Source of the DNA: an uncultured Eubacterium sp.
GTDB taxonomy: Bacteria; Bacillota; Clostridia; Lachnospirales; Lachnospiraceae
Reading direction: 5' to 3'
DNA: 56,023 bases
NCBI GenBank assembly: GCA_949959185.1
Contig: CATLIX010000019.1
Coordinates: 1-56,023 of the forward strand
The position numbers and the translations under genes were made by a program. This document shows positions 42,139 through 51,105 of the stretch, piece after piece; position 1 is the stretch's first letter, and the number at the start of each line of letters is the position of its first letter. Under the pieces are notes generated by a model, which saw only the letters and a list, made by a program, of their open reading frames with translations, was not told where the DNA came from and searched no databases.

Positions 42139-44622
42139 CTATTCAGCCAGATAAATATTGACTTTCTGCATTATGGCGCCGGTGGCTTCTTCAGGGCTCA
42201 GTTCCCCTTTCAACACTTTTGTCCCCTCTTCCACCACTGCATCCCGAATCACTTCATCCTGCAGGGAAGGAGTGGCAAGAGATTCCGCCAGCTCTGTAAA
42301 TTTCTTCATCTCTTCTTCGGTTCTGGGCCGCAGTTCATAGTCCAGTCTTTTATCCATATCGGCTCCGCCGACGCCCACCAGTCCATCTTTCCCTTCATAC
42401 TCGTGCCCGTCGTTGGTGGTGCGGAAGGCGTCTTTTTCCACTGCAAATCCGCCGCCCTGAGAAAATTTCTGTGCCTGAGGGGTAAACAGGAACTTCACGA
42501 ACTGTTCTGCTGTCTCCTGCTGAGTACTCTTGCTGCTGATTCCCATAATCATAGCGGGAACAAAGACATGTTCCGCCTGTCCCGGCATACGTCCGTAGTC
42601 TCCGTCCCCCAGTTTTTTATTGGCCGCCAGAATAAAATCCATATCATAGCCGCCCAGCAGGCCCACATTCACTTTGATATCTCCAAAAGCCACGTCAAAG
42701 ACTCCCTGGCTGATACTGTCATGGTCCATCATCTCTGTGTCTGTTCCTTCTTCCATCATGGCCACATCCATTTGTATGTCGTCCAGGCTGCTGTCATATT
42801 CTCCATAAGCATTTTTCAGTTTCGTCAGAAATTCCGTAATTTTTCCTTCGTCCAGCGTTTTATCGTCTTTTCTCCAGGCTGCTCCGCAGGTATACCAGAA
42901 TTTCCGGATAATCTCATCCGGCTGCTGATTGGAAAGGCAGCCTGCCTGGCCGGTCAGTTCGTCAAAATCCTCTGTAAAATATGCGCCGGACGCCTGAAGC
43001 ACCGGTATTTGAAACCGGGCCGGAAGGGCACAGTTCTGTCCCTGCTCATCCTCATATGCTTTCAGAATACTTTCAAAATAATTTCCCTCCGTAACCACGG
43101 AAGAAATATCTTTCAGTATTCCCTTTTCGATATAAGTTTCCACGGGCATTCCGTCCAGTACCAGTACATCCGGGCCTTTGCCCGCCATAATCTCCGTAGT
43201 CAGTGTTTTCAGTGCGTCAGAGGTGGTCATACCGCTGTTCCCCGACATTGCCGCTTCGTAATTAATGTAAACGTCCGTATGGTCTTTCTGAAAACTGCTG
43301 ATTGCCTGGCGCAGCTCCTTATTGTTATAAAGAGAATATACTTTCAGCTCTTTATCAGGCTTTGCGGGCGTATCCGGGGACCAGGTGTATTTCAGCATTA
43401 CCATACCTCCCGATGAACCGGAACTGGTGTCATTGGCTGCCACCAGCAGATTCTGCTCATCCAGCATGGTCAGAGCACCTGCATAAAAAGATGGCCCGCC
43501 CAGGGAATTCATGGTTCCGTCAATTAACTGCTCCAGTACGCTGCCGCCGAATTTATAGTGATACAGCCCGCCCCTGGACAGGCCGTAAATGCTCTCCCCA
43601 TTGTCTGTGCTGTCAATCACCGTAAATGTTCCGTTTTCGGAAATTACCTTCTGTAATGCTTCCTCCGTCTGTTTCTGTTCTCCTGTTTCCGTGTCGTAAA
43701 GAAGGGTTTCCGTACGGGTCTGAATCACCATGGTTTTTCCGGCCACAAAACACTGATGGGATTCCATGGTTCCGTCAAATTCCCAGGTCTGTGCCACGCT
43801 TCCGTCTGATGTTCTGACCTGATAAATGTTATCCTGTATATCTTTAATCAGAAGCTGGTCATTGCCCAGAAACTTTAAATCCAGGGCCATGTTTCCGATA
43901 TTCATACCGCCTGTTTCTCCATTTTCCGGATTGCTTTCGCTTTCCGGACTGTCTTCGTTCTCCGGACTGCTTTCGCTTTCCGGGCTGTTTTCGCTTTCCG
44001 GACTGCCTTCGCTTTCCGGACTGTTTTCGTTCTCAGGGCTGTCTTCGTTCTCCGGATTTTCGATATCGCCGCTGTATACAAAGGTGTGAGCAGAGCCATT
44101 GCCTTCTTTCATTTCCGGTAATTCAAAGGAAAGTCTGCCTCCCTTTCCTGTTTTATCCAGAAGATACACGGCGGGCTTTATCCCGCTTCCTTCCACAATC
44201 TCATTAAAAACACATGCGGTCTGTCCGTCAGAAGACAGGGCGGCATAGTCGATATATCCCGTTCCCTCATCCTGTAATTCCTCCGGAAAGTCGAAAGCCT
44301 TCTCCCAGGTCGCGCCAAAGTCTCTGGAATCCCAGGCATTTTTCAGGCCATTTCCGTCACTTCCGATGAAACGGATGGTTCCGTCTTCCAGTTTTTTCAT
44401 ATCATAAATATTGGAAAATTCCGTGGGCAGCGTCACTTCTTCTTCCAGAAAGCGGCCCATGGCAGTATCTCCCCCATTTCCGTCTCCCGTGCCGCTTCCT
44501 TCCGCTGCTTCCTGCCCGATTCCTCCGTTTTCTTTTTTGCTGCATCCGGAAAGGCTCCCCAGAATCAGCAAGGCTGTTAATAAGAACCCTGCCATCCGTT
44601 TTAATCTGCGATACTTCTTCAT
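42139..44622 (-). CDS. Solute-binding lipoprotein with an N-terminal propeller-like region
   Basis: The 827-residue lipoprotein has a signal peptide and lipobox LGSLSGC (Cys27). Residues about 60-410 are not part of normal binding proteins. They hold beta-rich repeats with an NAWDSRDFGATWEKAFDF Asp-box (BNR) motif, interrupted by a 48-residue acidic insert of eight six-residue units (SPESES type, 189-236). From about 425 onward it is an extracellular solute-binding domain of the CUT1 type (KVYSLYNNKELRQAISSFQ, GKGPDVLVLDGMPVETYIEKG). AAAGGAGG precedes the ATG. It is the first gene of the five-gene operon and its promoter region faces a two-component system. The ligand is unknown. Confidence 0.88.
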   Translation of the reverse strand: MKKYRRLKRMAGFLLTALLILGSLSGCSKKENGGIGQEAAEGSGTGDGNGGDTAMGRFLEEEVTLPTEFSNIYDMKKLEDGTIRFIGSDGNGLKNAWDSRDFGATWEKAFDFPEELQDEGTGYIDYAALSSDGQTACVFNEIVEGSGIKPAVYLLDKTGKGGRLSFELPEMKEGNGSAHTFVYSGDIENPENEDSPENENSPESEGSPESENSPESESSPENEDSPESESNPENGETGGMNIGNMALDLKFLGNDQLLIKDIQDNIYQVRTSDGSVAQTWEFDGTMESHQCFVAGKTMVIQTRTETLLYDTETGEQKQTEEALQKVISENGTFTVIDSTDNGESIYGLSRGGLYHYKFGGSVLEQLIDGTMNSLGGPSFYAGALTMLDEQNLLVAANDTSSGSSGGMVMLKYTWSPDTPAKPDKELKVYSLYNNKELRQAISSFQKDHTDVYINYEAAMSGNSGMTTSDALKTLTTEIMAGKGPDVLVLDGMPVETYIEKGILKDISSVVTEGNYFESILKAYEDEQGQNCALPARFQIPVLQASGAYFTEDFDELTGQAGCLSNQQPDEIIRKFWYTCGAAWRKDDKTLDEGKITEFLTKLKNAYGEYDSSLDDIQMDVAMMEEGTDTEMMDHDSISQGVFDVAFGDIKVNVGLLGGYDMDFILAANKKLGDGDYGRMPGQAEHVFVPAMIMGISSKSTQQETAEQFVKFLFTPQAQKFSQGGGFAVEKDAFRTTNDGHEYEGKDGLVGVGGADMDKRLDYELRPRTEEEMKKFTELAESLATPSLQDEVIRDAVVEEGTKVLKGELSPEEATGAIMQKVNIYLAE
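43915..44058 (-). repeat. 18-bp tandem repeat coding for SPESES-type units
   Basis: Eight 18-bp units encode hexapeptides such as NPENED, SPENEN, SPESEG, SPESEN, SPESES and SPENED. They form an acidic, flexible insert in the binding lipoprotein. The reading frame is kept in every unit, so length variation by slippage would not break the gene. Confidence 0.85.
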
Positions 44623-44682
44623 CTTTTTTCCTCCTTTATGTCAATCTGTTTGGGAATTTGGAAACAAGGATAACACAGCAAC

Positions 44683-44731
44683 CTCTAATTTTTCTCTAAA
44701 TCCTTTTAAATTTTTTAGAGATAAATTAGAG
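44683..44731. promoter_or_regulatory. Inverted repeat, likely operator between the transporter operon and its two-component system
   Basis: CTCTAATTTTTCTCTAAA (44683-44700) and TTTAGAGATAAATTAGAG (44714-44731) are inverted copies with one mismatch and a 13-bp AT-rich spacer. Each arm holds two CTCTAA half-sites 11 bp apart, the spacing preferred by OmpR-family dimers. It lies between two divergent start codons, 61-120 bp from the binding-protein gene and 73 bp from the response regulator. Confidence 0.65.
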
Positions 44732-44803
44732 ACAGATGTGGTAAACTGTCTGTAAACAATACCAGAAACGAACGCCTGCAGACAATCAACGGAGGCTGCC
44801 CTT

Positions 44804-45484
44804 ATGCGAATACTGATTATAGAAGACGACAAATCTCTGGCGGAAACTCTTCGTTTCCAGTTAGAGCACAATCATTTTGAAACAGACGTATGTTATGACG
44901 GGGAAGAAGGACTGCACTTTATCGAACAGCAGTCCCATGATCTGATTCTTTTAGACCGTATGCTTCCTGTGCTGGACGGAATTTCCGTATTAAAAATTAC
45001 CCGCGAAAAAAATATTTCCACCCCTGTTATTTTTGTTACGGCTCTGGGGGCTCTGAATGAAAAAATTACAGGGCTGGACTGCGGGGCGGACGATTATCTG
45101 GTGAAACCTTTTGATTTTGAAGAATTGCTGGCCCGTATCCGATGTATTTTACGACGTCCCTCCAAATGGGAGGGCGGCAGGCCTCTGAATTTTGAAGATA
45201 TTTCTTACGATGCAAAACAGAAAAAACTGTACTGCGGCAGCCTTTCCTGCTCTCTTTCTGCCAGAGAAGGAGATTTGCTGGAATTTTTCCTGCGCAATCC
45301 GGGACAGACCATTCCAAGAGGCTCTCTCCTGGCCAGAGTCTGGGGTCCGGATGCGGAAGTGGAAGACGGAAATCTGGATAATTATATTTATTTTCTGCGC
45401 CGCAGGCTGAAAAGTGTCAAAAGCACCATACACCTGAAAACAGTCCGGGGTATCGGTTACCAGCTGGAGGTCTCTCATGTATAG
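44804..45484 (+). CDS. OmpR-family response regulator
   Basis: This 226-residue regulator has a receiver domain (acidic pair IIEDD, phosphorylation site Asp51 in LILLDRMLP, and DYLVKPFDFEELLARI). A winged-helix DNA-binding domain follows, ending VEDGNLDNYIYFLRRRL and TIHLKTVRGIGYQL. GGAGG precedes the ATG. It overlaps the histidine kinase by 8 nt. It probably binds the inverted repeat at 44683-44731 and controls the divergent transporter operon, its own operon, or both. Confidence 0.96.
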   Translation: MRILIIEDDKSLAETLRFQLEHNHFETDVCYDGEEGLHFIEQQSHDLILLDRMLPVLDGISVLKITREKNISTPVIFVTALGALNEKITGLDCGADDYLVKPFDFEELLARIRCILRRPSKWEGGRPLNFEDISYDAKQKKLYCGSLSCSLSAREGDLLEFFLRNPGQTIPRGSLLARVWGPDAEVEDGNLDNYIYFLRRRLKSVKSTIHLKTVRGIGYQLEVSHV

Positions 45485-46763
45485 AAAACTGCACCTGCGC
45501 CTTACCATGTTCTGTACCTTTATCTGCGGGCTGATTCTGGTTGTCATGTCCCTGTTCTGCCTTTCTTTTTCTGAAACGGAGTCCCGGAACAGCCATTTTG
45601 CAGATTTTCAGATTAATATCAGTATGTTGAAAAACCATCTGGAAAGTCAGACCATTCTTTCCCACAACTGGCTCTCCCAGGTCACGGCAGACACGCATTT
45701 TGAAATAGATATCCGGGACAACGGCTCCGGACTGATATTTGAACATCTGAATCCCCTTTCTATTGATGAGGATTTGTTTGCACTGGCAAGACAGATGGCC
45801 AGAGAGGACCATATGGTCCTGGAAGAAGCGGTTTCCGCAGATTCCGTCCTTTCCACACATGCGGAGTTTGAACTGACCCGGAACGGTCAGAATTACTATG
45901 CCGCTGTTCTTATCATTCCCAAAAACAGCGGTGTGCTGAATGTTGCGGTCCTCTATCCCCTCACCGGCTTATACCAGACGCTCCGGTTTCGCCAGATTCT
46001 TTTCCTGTGCGCAGACGCAGGGGGCATTCTGCTGCTGGCCCTGTTTTTCTGGTTCTTTACCTGGCACATGATGCAGCCCCTGATAATCAGCAACCGGAAA
46101 CAGACGGAATTTATCGCCTCCGCCTCCCATGAACTGCGCTCACCCCTGACTGTCATGCTCTCCTCCCTGTCCGCCATGAAACATGCTTCTGACGGAGACA
46201 GAGAACGGTTTTCGGAAACTATCCGTCTGGAAGGAAAACGCATGAGCCGCCTGATTGATGATATGCTGACACTTTCCGGGGCTGACAGTTCCCGGTTTTC
46301 CATTCATAAGGCCCCTGTGGAAATGGATACTCTGCTATTGTCCGTTTATGAAAAATTTGAACCTCTGGCCCGGAAAAAATCCATTTCTCTGCACATCACC
46401 CTGCCGGAAGCACTGATTCCGCCCTGCTGCTGTGATAAAGAACGCATGGAACAGGTTTTTTCCATTCTGCTGGACAATGCCCTGAGCTACACTCCGCCTC
46501 AGGGAACCATTGCCCTGTCACTGGAAACATATTCCGGCAAACTGATTTTCCGGGTGGCAGACAACGGCCCCGGCATTCCGGATACGGAAAAAGAAGCGGT
46601 ATTCGACCGTTTCTACCGCTGCGATAAATCCCATAAAGACAAGGCCCATTTCGGACTGGGCCTCTGCATTGCAAAAGAAATTATTCATATACACAAAGGC
46701 AGCATCCGGGTGGAGGATGCCGCAGGAGGCGGAGCTGTTTTCGTGGTGACGCTGAGCCAGTGA
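45477..46763 (+). CDS. Sensor histidine kinase
   Basis: The 428-residue kinase has an N-terminal membrane segment (about 10-32), an extracytoplasmic sensor region (about 33-170) and a second membrane segment (ILLLALFFWFFTWHMM). The H-box is ASASHELRSPLTVM. The ATPase has the N-box EQVFSILLDNALSYT, DNGPGIP, and GLGLCIAKEI. No HAMP domain is evident. It forms a pair with the overlapping response regulator and ends 6 bp from the convergent RdgB-like gene. Confidence 0.95.
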   Translation: MYRKLHLRLTMFCTFICGLILVVMSLFCLSFSETESRNSHFADFQINISMLKNHLESQTILSHNWLSQVTADTHFEIDIRDNGSGLIFEHLNPLSIDEDLFALARQMAREDHMVLEEAVSADSVLSTHAEFELTRNGQNYYAAVLIIPKNSGVLNVAVLYPLTGLYQTLRFRQILFLCADAGGILLLALFFWFFTWHMMQPLIISNRKQTEFIASASHELRSPLTVMLSSLSAMKHASDGDRERFSETIRLEGKRMSRLIDDMLTLSGADSSRFSIHKAPVEMDTLLLSVYEKFEPLARKKSISLHITLPEALIPPCCCDKERMEQVFSILLDNALSYTPPQGTIALSLETYSGKLIFRVADNGPGIPDTEKEAVFDRFYRCDKSHKDKAHFGLGLCIAKEIIHIHKGSIRVEDAAGGGAVFVVTLSQ

Positions 46764-46769
46764 AATTGG

Positions 46770-47384
46770 TTATCCGTTCATTCCAGGAATGCGCCGGAAA
46801 AATTCCCTGACCCCTTCCGCTGACGCGGCAAGTTCATCCTGGGCATTACCCGGCAGGTCATAATAATAATTTCCGCTGGAAATCTGAACGGATAATCGGT
46901 CAATGGGAAATCCTTCCTGAGTCCGGGGATGAGGCCTGTGGGTAATGTGAAAAGGCAGGCCCCACAAACTGCTGTCTTCACTCTCATAAATCTCCTGTCT
47001 GCCAAGATAAAAGCAGACTGCGCTGCGGTACTGGCCTTTCAGGCCGCCGAACCGCCCTGCCAGACTGCTGAAGTAATCCGTCAGCTCCTTATCCGTAGCT
47101 GCGTGGCCCTGAATCCTTCTCACACAGAGCCCCGGCTGCAGTTCTTCCGGAAGACCGTCAAAATAAAGCCCGGTATCACAGGAAAACACCGGAACCCGGA
47201 ATGCTTCATAATATGCCTCCGCTTTGATTCGGGCATTTTCCAGCAGCGTCTTCCCTGTCTCCTCCGGCTCCGGAACAGTCTCTTTTCTGTCCTGTAATCC
47301 TTTTATGGTAAGATTCAGAGGCTGCAGAATCCGCCTCATAAGCAGCAACTTTCCCTCGTTGGATGTTCCATACAGTAATTCCAT
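46770..47384 (-). CDS. RdgB/HAM1-like NTP pyrophosphatase
   Basis: The family hydrolyses non-canonical purine NTPs such as ITP and XTP. The start at MELLYGTSNEGKLLLMRRI (47384) after GGAGAG gives 204 residues. The substrate-binding TSNEGKL, EETGKTLLENARIKA and the metal site SCDTGLYFDGLPEELQPG are seen. The usual ADDSGL is CDTGL here and the C-terminal half is diverged, so it may not be the main ITPase of the cell. Confidence 0.8.
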   Translation of the reverse strand: MELLYGTSNEGKLLLMRRILQPLNLTIKGLQDRKETVPEPEETGKTLLENARIKAEAYYEAFRVPVFSCDTGLYFDGLPEELQPGLCVRRIQGHAATDKELTDYFSSLAGRFGGLKGQYRSAVCFYLGRQEIYESEDSSLWGLPFHITHRPHPRTQEGFPIDRLSVQISSGNYYYDLPGNAQDELAASAEGVREFFRRIPGMNG

Positions 47385-47445
47385 GGTATCTCTCCTCATC
47401 TGTATCCTGTCCGGCAGCCTCAATATTTCTTCCGTCTGTATTCCG

Positions 47446-50400
47446 TCAGACTGCGCCTTCCAGCAGCTTCATCATTTCCTCTCTGGTAAATTTCACGCCT
47501 TCAAATCCTTCCTGTCCCAGAAGCTGTTCCGCCAGCTCATTCTTTTTTTCCTGCAACTTTAAAATATTTTCTTCAATGGTTCCCTGGACAATCAGCTTAT
47601 ACACCGTGACAGGATTTTTCTGCCCAATCCGGTGGGCGCGGTCCGTGGCCTGATTCTGAACTGCCACATTCCACCAGGGGTCATAATGAATGACAATATC
47701 CGCCGCAGTCAGATTCAGCCCGGTTCCTCCGGCCTTCAGAGAAATACAGAATACCGGTATGTTTCCTTCCTGAAACCGCTCCACCAGTTCTGCCCGACGT
47801 TCTTTGCCGGTGGCCCCGGTCAGGCTCAGGTAAGAAATCCCCTCTTTCTTCAGTTGCTCCTGTATTCTGGCCAGCATGGAGGTAAACTGAGAAAAAATCA
47901 GGATACGATGACCGCCGTCCATGGCATTTTTAATCAAATCCATACACATCAGCAGCTTGGCCGATTCTCCATGATAATTCTCGTAAATCAGAGACGGGTC
48001 GCAGCAGAGCTGACGCAGCCTTGTAAGTTCTGCCAGAATCCGGATTTTCTGTGCGGAAAATTCTTCCTCGGTCTGGCTGTCCAGCATCAGTTTCATACGC
48101 TGTACGTGGGCGGCGTACAGCCTGTCCTGTTCCCCTTCCATCCGGGCAAATACTGCCTCCTCCATTTTGGCCGGCAGGTCTTTCAACACATCCTTTTTCA
48201 GACGCCGCAGCACGAAAGGACGAATCATGCTGCGCAGACGTTCTGCCGCTTCTTCTTCCTGATTCGATACCAGGGGAATTTCAATTTCTTCCCGGAACCG
48301 GCTGTAACTGTACAGAAATCCCGGCATCAGATAATCAAAAATACTCCACAGTTCGCTGAGCCTGTTTTCCACGGGCGTTCCGGTGAGGGCCGCCTTAAAG
48401 CCCGCCCGGATTCCCTTTACCCCTCTGGCCGCTTTGGTGTTGTGATTTTTGATATACTGGGCTTCGTCCAGAATTTCATAGCCGAACCGGTGATTCTCAT
48501 ACTGCTCCACATCCCGCCGGAGCAAATCGTAGGAGGTAATCAGAATATCCTTCTCTTTGGCTGCCGCAAGGAGATGTTCCCGTTCTTTTGCGGTTCCGGT
48601 CAGAGCCACTGCATGAAGCTCCGGTGCAAACTTTTGGATTTCATTTTTCCAGTTGTACACAAGAGAGGCCGGACAGACAATCAGGGCGAAATTTTGGAAT
48701 ACCCCCGGTTCCTGCCGCTCTTTTTCCGTTTCCTCCATTTCCTGTTGTTCTGACAGCAGAAATGCCATCACCTGCAGAGTTTTTCCAAGGCCCATATCGT
48801 CTGCCAGGATTCCGCCGAACCCGTTGGCCTTTAAGGTTTTCAGCCACAGAAACCCCTGTTTCTGATATTCCCGCAGCACTTTTTCCAGAGAGTGGGGAAC
48901 TTCAAAATCATTGTCCTCCACCGTTTTCATATTTCGTACCAGTGCCTTAAAATCTCTGTTTTTAACCGCATGAAAACCATTCCTGTCCTTCAGCTCTGCG
49001 TCCAGATAAAGGGCCCTGTATCTGGGTACCGAAATGTTTCCCTGTTCCCAGGCTCCGGCAGAAACAGAAAGACCTTTCTGTATATTGGACAGCACGGCCA
49101 GCCCATCGTCTTCCATACTCAGAAAATCTCCGCTTTTCAGCCGGACAAATCTGCGCTTTTTCTGGTAGGAAGAGAGGATTTCCAGCAGTTCGGACAGGGG
49201 CATTTCTTCACTGTTCAGCGTCAGTTCCAGCAGTTCACCTTTCAGGGACACGCCCACAGAGACTGCCGGAGCCGGATTTACCTGAATGGATTTCAGCCCG
49301 TCGCTGACATAGACTGTCCCCAACCGGGCCAGTTCCTCCAGGCCCTCGGTCAGGAGTGCATACAGTTTTTCATCGTCTCCGGACAGAATCATCTGCTTTT
49401 TATGGACGTCCGTATTCTGAAACCAGAGACGCACCTGTTCTTTCTGCTTCAGTTCCGCCAGCTCGTCCCGGTTCTCTATCACACGTGGTTTATCCAGAAT
49501 ATTATATTTTAACTCATCATACAGCACATACATCTCACATATTACGGTCTGCCTGTCCGGCGCATCCAGGTAGATTTCATATTCCGGCTCCGGCGGCAGG
49601 TACATTTTTTCCTGAAAGCTCTGCCTGTTCACCTGACAGTGCTCCTCCAGCACCGGCAGAAGATTCCGGCAGAAAGCAGGCAGTTCCCCTTTGGATATAA
49701 AAAAACTTTCATATTTATAGCTGCTCATATACTCCCAGAAAGGCCGGATATCCCGAACATGTTCCATGGAATCCCGGTAAATCACTCCGTCTTTCCACAG
49801 ATAGGCATAATCGCTTCCATACGTATAAAATACTTCCTCCGCCTCCAGCAGCGCCCCGTCCGGCTGGCCCTGCACCGTCAGCCTGGGCTGATAAGGCTCA
49901 TCGGAAAGCTGCCAGTTCTCTCCCTGGATGTAATTCAGTTCCACTGCAAAGGGTTCCGTTCCCACCGCCTGAAAAAAGCGGTCCATATTGCCGCTGTGAA
50001 GGGGAACAAAACGGTTCGCATTTTTGTCATAATAATTGCGTATCTGTCTTCCCCGGTTCTGATTCTCTACTTCCAGCATAAGGAACTCCGCCAGCGCTCT
50101 GCCCGTTTCCGTAAAGGCCTCCGGCGTATGGTAGAATTCCAGTTCTTTTCCGTAGGAAGCCCGTTCTCCCCGGCGCAAAGCGTCGGTAAAGGAAATGATA
50201 TTTTTCAGTACATATTTCCTTTTATTTCCAATTCTGAATTCCGCATAAATCTGTCCGTATGACACGGACAGCCGAGGCTCCAGCTCCACGGTCCCGTTCA
50301 TTTCCATCTGCCTGTATGCCAGACGTTCTCTCTCTTTATACTGGTTCAGCAGATGGGACAGCCCGTAGCTGCTGCTCCGTCCCGGCATGATTCCTTTACC

Positions 50401-50742
50401 GGCAGAAGATTCGGCGAATATATTTTTACTGTCCCTGTTCTGAATGTACTGCAGTAAAACTGCCGCGCAGTGCTTGCAGATTCCTTCATAACTGTAAAAA
50501 GCCGGACAGGTGCAGGTGATATGGGTAATTTCCGACTGTTCTTCATCCACACTGGCCAGTACCTGATACTGATTGATACCGCTGCCCTGAACTTTTGCCT
50601 GAATCCCCACCAGTTCCCGGCCCTCATCGTTTTTTGTTTCACATCGGATGGATTTCACGGAGCCAAGCCGCAGAAGCTCCTGCCCTCTGGTGTAACATAC
50701 ATTTTTTCCGCACAGTTCTTTTACCAGTTTTTTCTCAATCAT
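47446..50742 (-). CDS. SWIM-domain SNF2/RapA-type helicase
   Basis: This large DEAD-like ATPase (about 1098 residues from the ATG at 50742) probably remodels nucleoprotein complexes. A SWIM zinc motif is present near the N-terminus (CTCPAFYSYEGICKHC). The SNF2 helicase-associated region spans about 150-620. The ATPase follows with DDMGLGKTLQVMAFLLS (Walker A), DEAQYIKNH (motif II) and the C-terminal SNF2 lobe ending ATDRAHRIGQKNPVTVYKLI. Clostridia often carry such SWIM/SNF2 proteins with unknown targets. An in-frame longer start exists upstream but has no good ribosome binding site. Confidence 0.92.
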   Translation of the reverse strand: MIEKKLVKELCGKNVCYTRGQELLRLGSVKSIRCETKNDEGRELVGIQAKVQGSGINQYQVLASVDEEQSEITHITCTCPAFYSYEGICKHCAAVLLQYIQNRDSKNIFAESSAGKGIMPGRSSSYGLSHLLNQYKERERLAYRQMEMNGTVELEPRLSVSYGQIYAEFRIGNKRKYVLKNIISFTDALRRGERASYGKELEFYHTPEAFTETGRALAEFLMLEVENQNRGRQIRNYYDKNANRFVPLHSGNMDRFFQAVGTEPFAVELNYIQGENWQLSDEPYQPRLTVQGQPDGALLEAEEVFYTYGSDYAYLWKDGVIYRDSMEHVRDIRPFWEYMSSYKYESFFISKGELPAFCRNLLPVLEEHCQVNRQSFQEKMYLPPEPEYEIYLDAPDRQTVICEMYVLYDELKYNILDKPRVIENRDELAELKQKEQVRLWFQNTDVHKKQMILSGDDEKLYALLTEGLEELARLGTVYVSDGLKSIQVNPAPAVSVGVSLKGELLELTLNSEEMPLSELLEILSSYQKKRRFVRLKSGDFLSMEDDGLAVLSNIQKGLSVSAGAWEQGNISVPRYRALYLDAELKDRNGFHAVKNRDFKALVRNMKTVEDNDFEVPHSLEKVLREYQKQGFLWLKTLKANGFGGILADDMGLGKTLQVMAFLLSEQQEMEETEKERQEPGVFQNFALIVCPASLVYNWKNEIQKFAPELHAVALTGTAKEREHLLAAAKEKDILITSYDLLRRDVEQYENHRFGYEILDEAQYIKNHNTKAARGVKGIRAGFKAALTGTPVENRLSELWSIFDYLMPGFLYSYSRFREEIEIPLVSNQEEEAAERLRSMIRPFVLRRLKKDVLKDLPAKMEEAVFARMEGEQDRLYAAHVQRMKLMLDSQTEEEFSAQKIRILAELTRLRQLCCDPSLIYENYHGESAKLLMCMDLIKNAMDGGHRILIFSQFTSMLARIQEQLKKEGISYLSLTGATGKERRAELVERFQEGNIPVFCISLKAGGTGLNLTAADIVIHYDPWWNVAVQNQATDRAHRIGQKNPVTVYKLIVQGTIEENILKLQEKKNELAEQLLGQEGFEGVKFTREEMMKLLEGAV

Positions 50743-50875
50743 AGGTTGCCTGCCTTTGTTTTCCACTGTCCACATAAACGAAATTTCACCTGCTACTATC
50801 TGACTAATTATACCCCTGTTATTCCCCCGCGTAAAGGATTTCTGCAAAGATTACTCCCGCTGAAAGAAAACAAAC
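50743..50875. other. Non-coding gap upstream of the helicase gene
   Basis: These 133 bp hold the ribosome binding site region of the helicase gene and AT-rich sequence in which a minus-strand promoter is likely. No exact promoter could be fixed. Together with the repeat and terminator to 51086 it makes up the 363-bp gap to glgD. Confidence 0.4.
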
Positions 50876-51019
50876 GTAACTATTCAGCCTCCCGGCTTCA
50901 TAGTTAAGGAATCCGACCCATTTAAAGTTTGCTTTCAGCAAAGGGCCGGATTCCTTGCAGTTTTACACTACTGGCTGCTAACTGCGCAGCAAATGCGCAG
51001 TTGCAGGCTGAATAGTTAC
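50876..51019. mobile_element. MITE-like element with 14-bp terminal inverted repeats
   Basis: The 144-bp element begins GTAACTATTCAGCC and ends with its exact reverse complement GGCTGAATAGTTAC. Inside are a GGCTTCATAGTTA arm that pairs with the left end, AATCCG/CGGATT, and a hairpin with nine pairs around GCAAA (AACTGCGCA/TGCGCAGTT). The direct repeat AAACAAAC flanks it (50868-50875 and 51020-51027), like a target-site duplication. It has no coding capacity. Its left part matches the repeat at 1-77 in inverted orientation. Confidence 0.7.
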
Positions 51020-51041
51020 AAACAAACGTAACAAAACAGAA

Positions 51042-51086
51042 GAACCCTGCTGATTTTCCATCTCACTCCGGAACTCAGCAGGGTTC
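51042..51086 (-). terminator. Terminator of glgC-glgD
   Basis: A 12-bp perfect stem, GAACCCTGCTGA and TCAGCAGGGTTC, is followed on the minus strand by TTCTGTTTTGTT. It lies 20 nt beyond the glgD stop codon. Confidence 0.8.
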
Positions 51087-51105
51087 ATTCATTTGTTATC
51101 TAATC

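Noticed and set aside
42070-43416. Long open frame on the plus strand, 448 codons
   Set aside because: It is antisense to the solute-binding lipoprotein, and the translation is of shadow type (rich in H, F, C and I).
43915-44058. CRISPR or intergenic repeat
   Set aside because: The 18-bp units are in frame inside a conserved coding sequence and encode hexapeptides.
47632-48753. Plus-strand open frame of 373 codons
   Set aside because: It is antisense to the SNF2 helicase motifs, with no supporting start signals.
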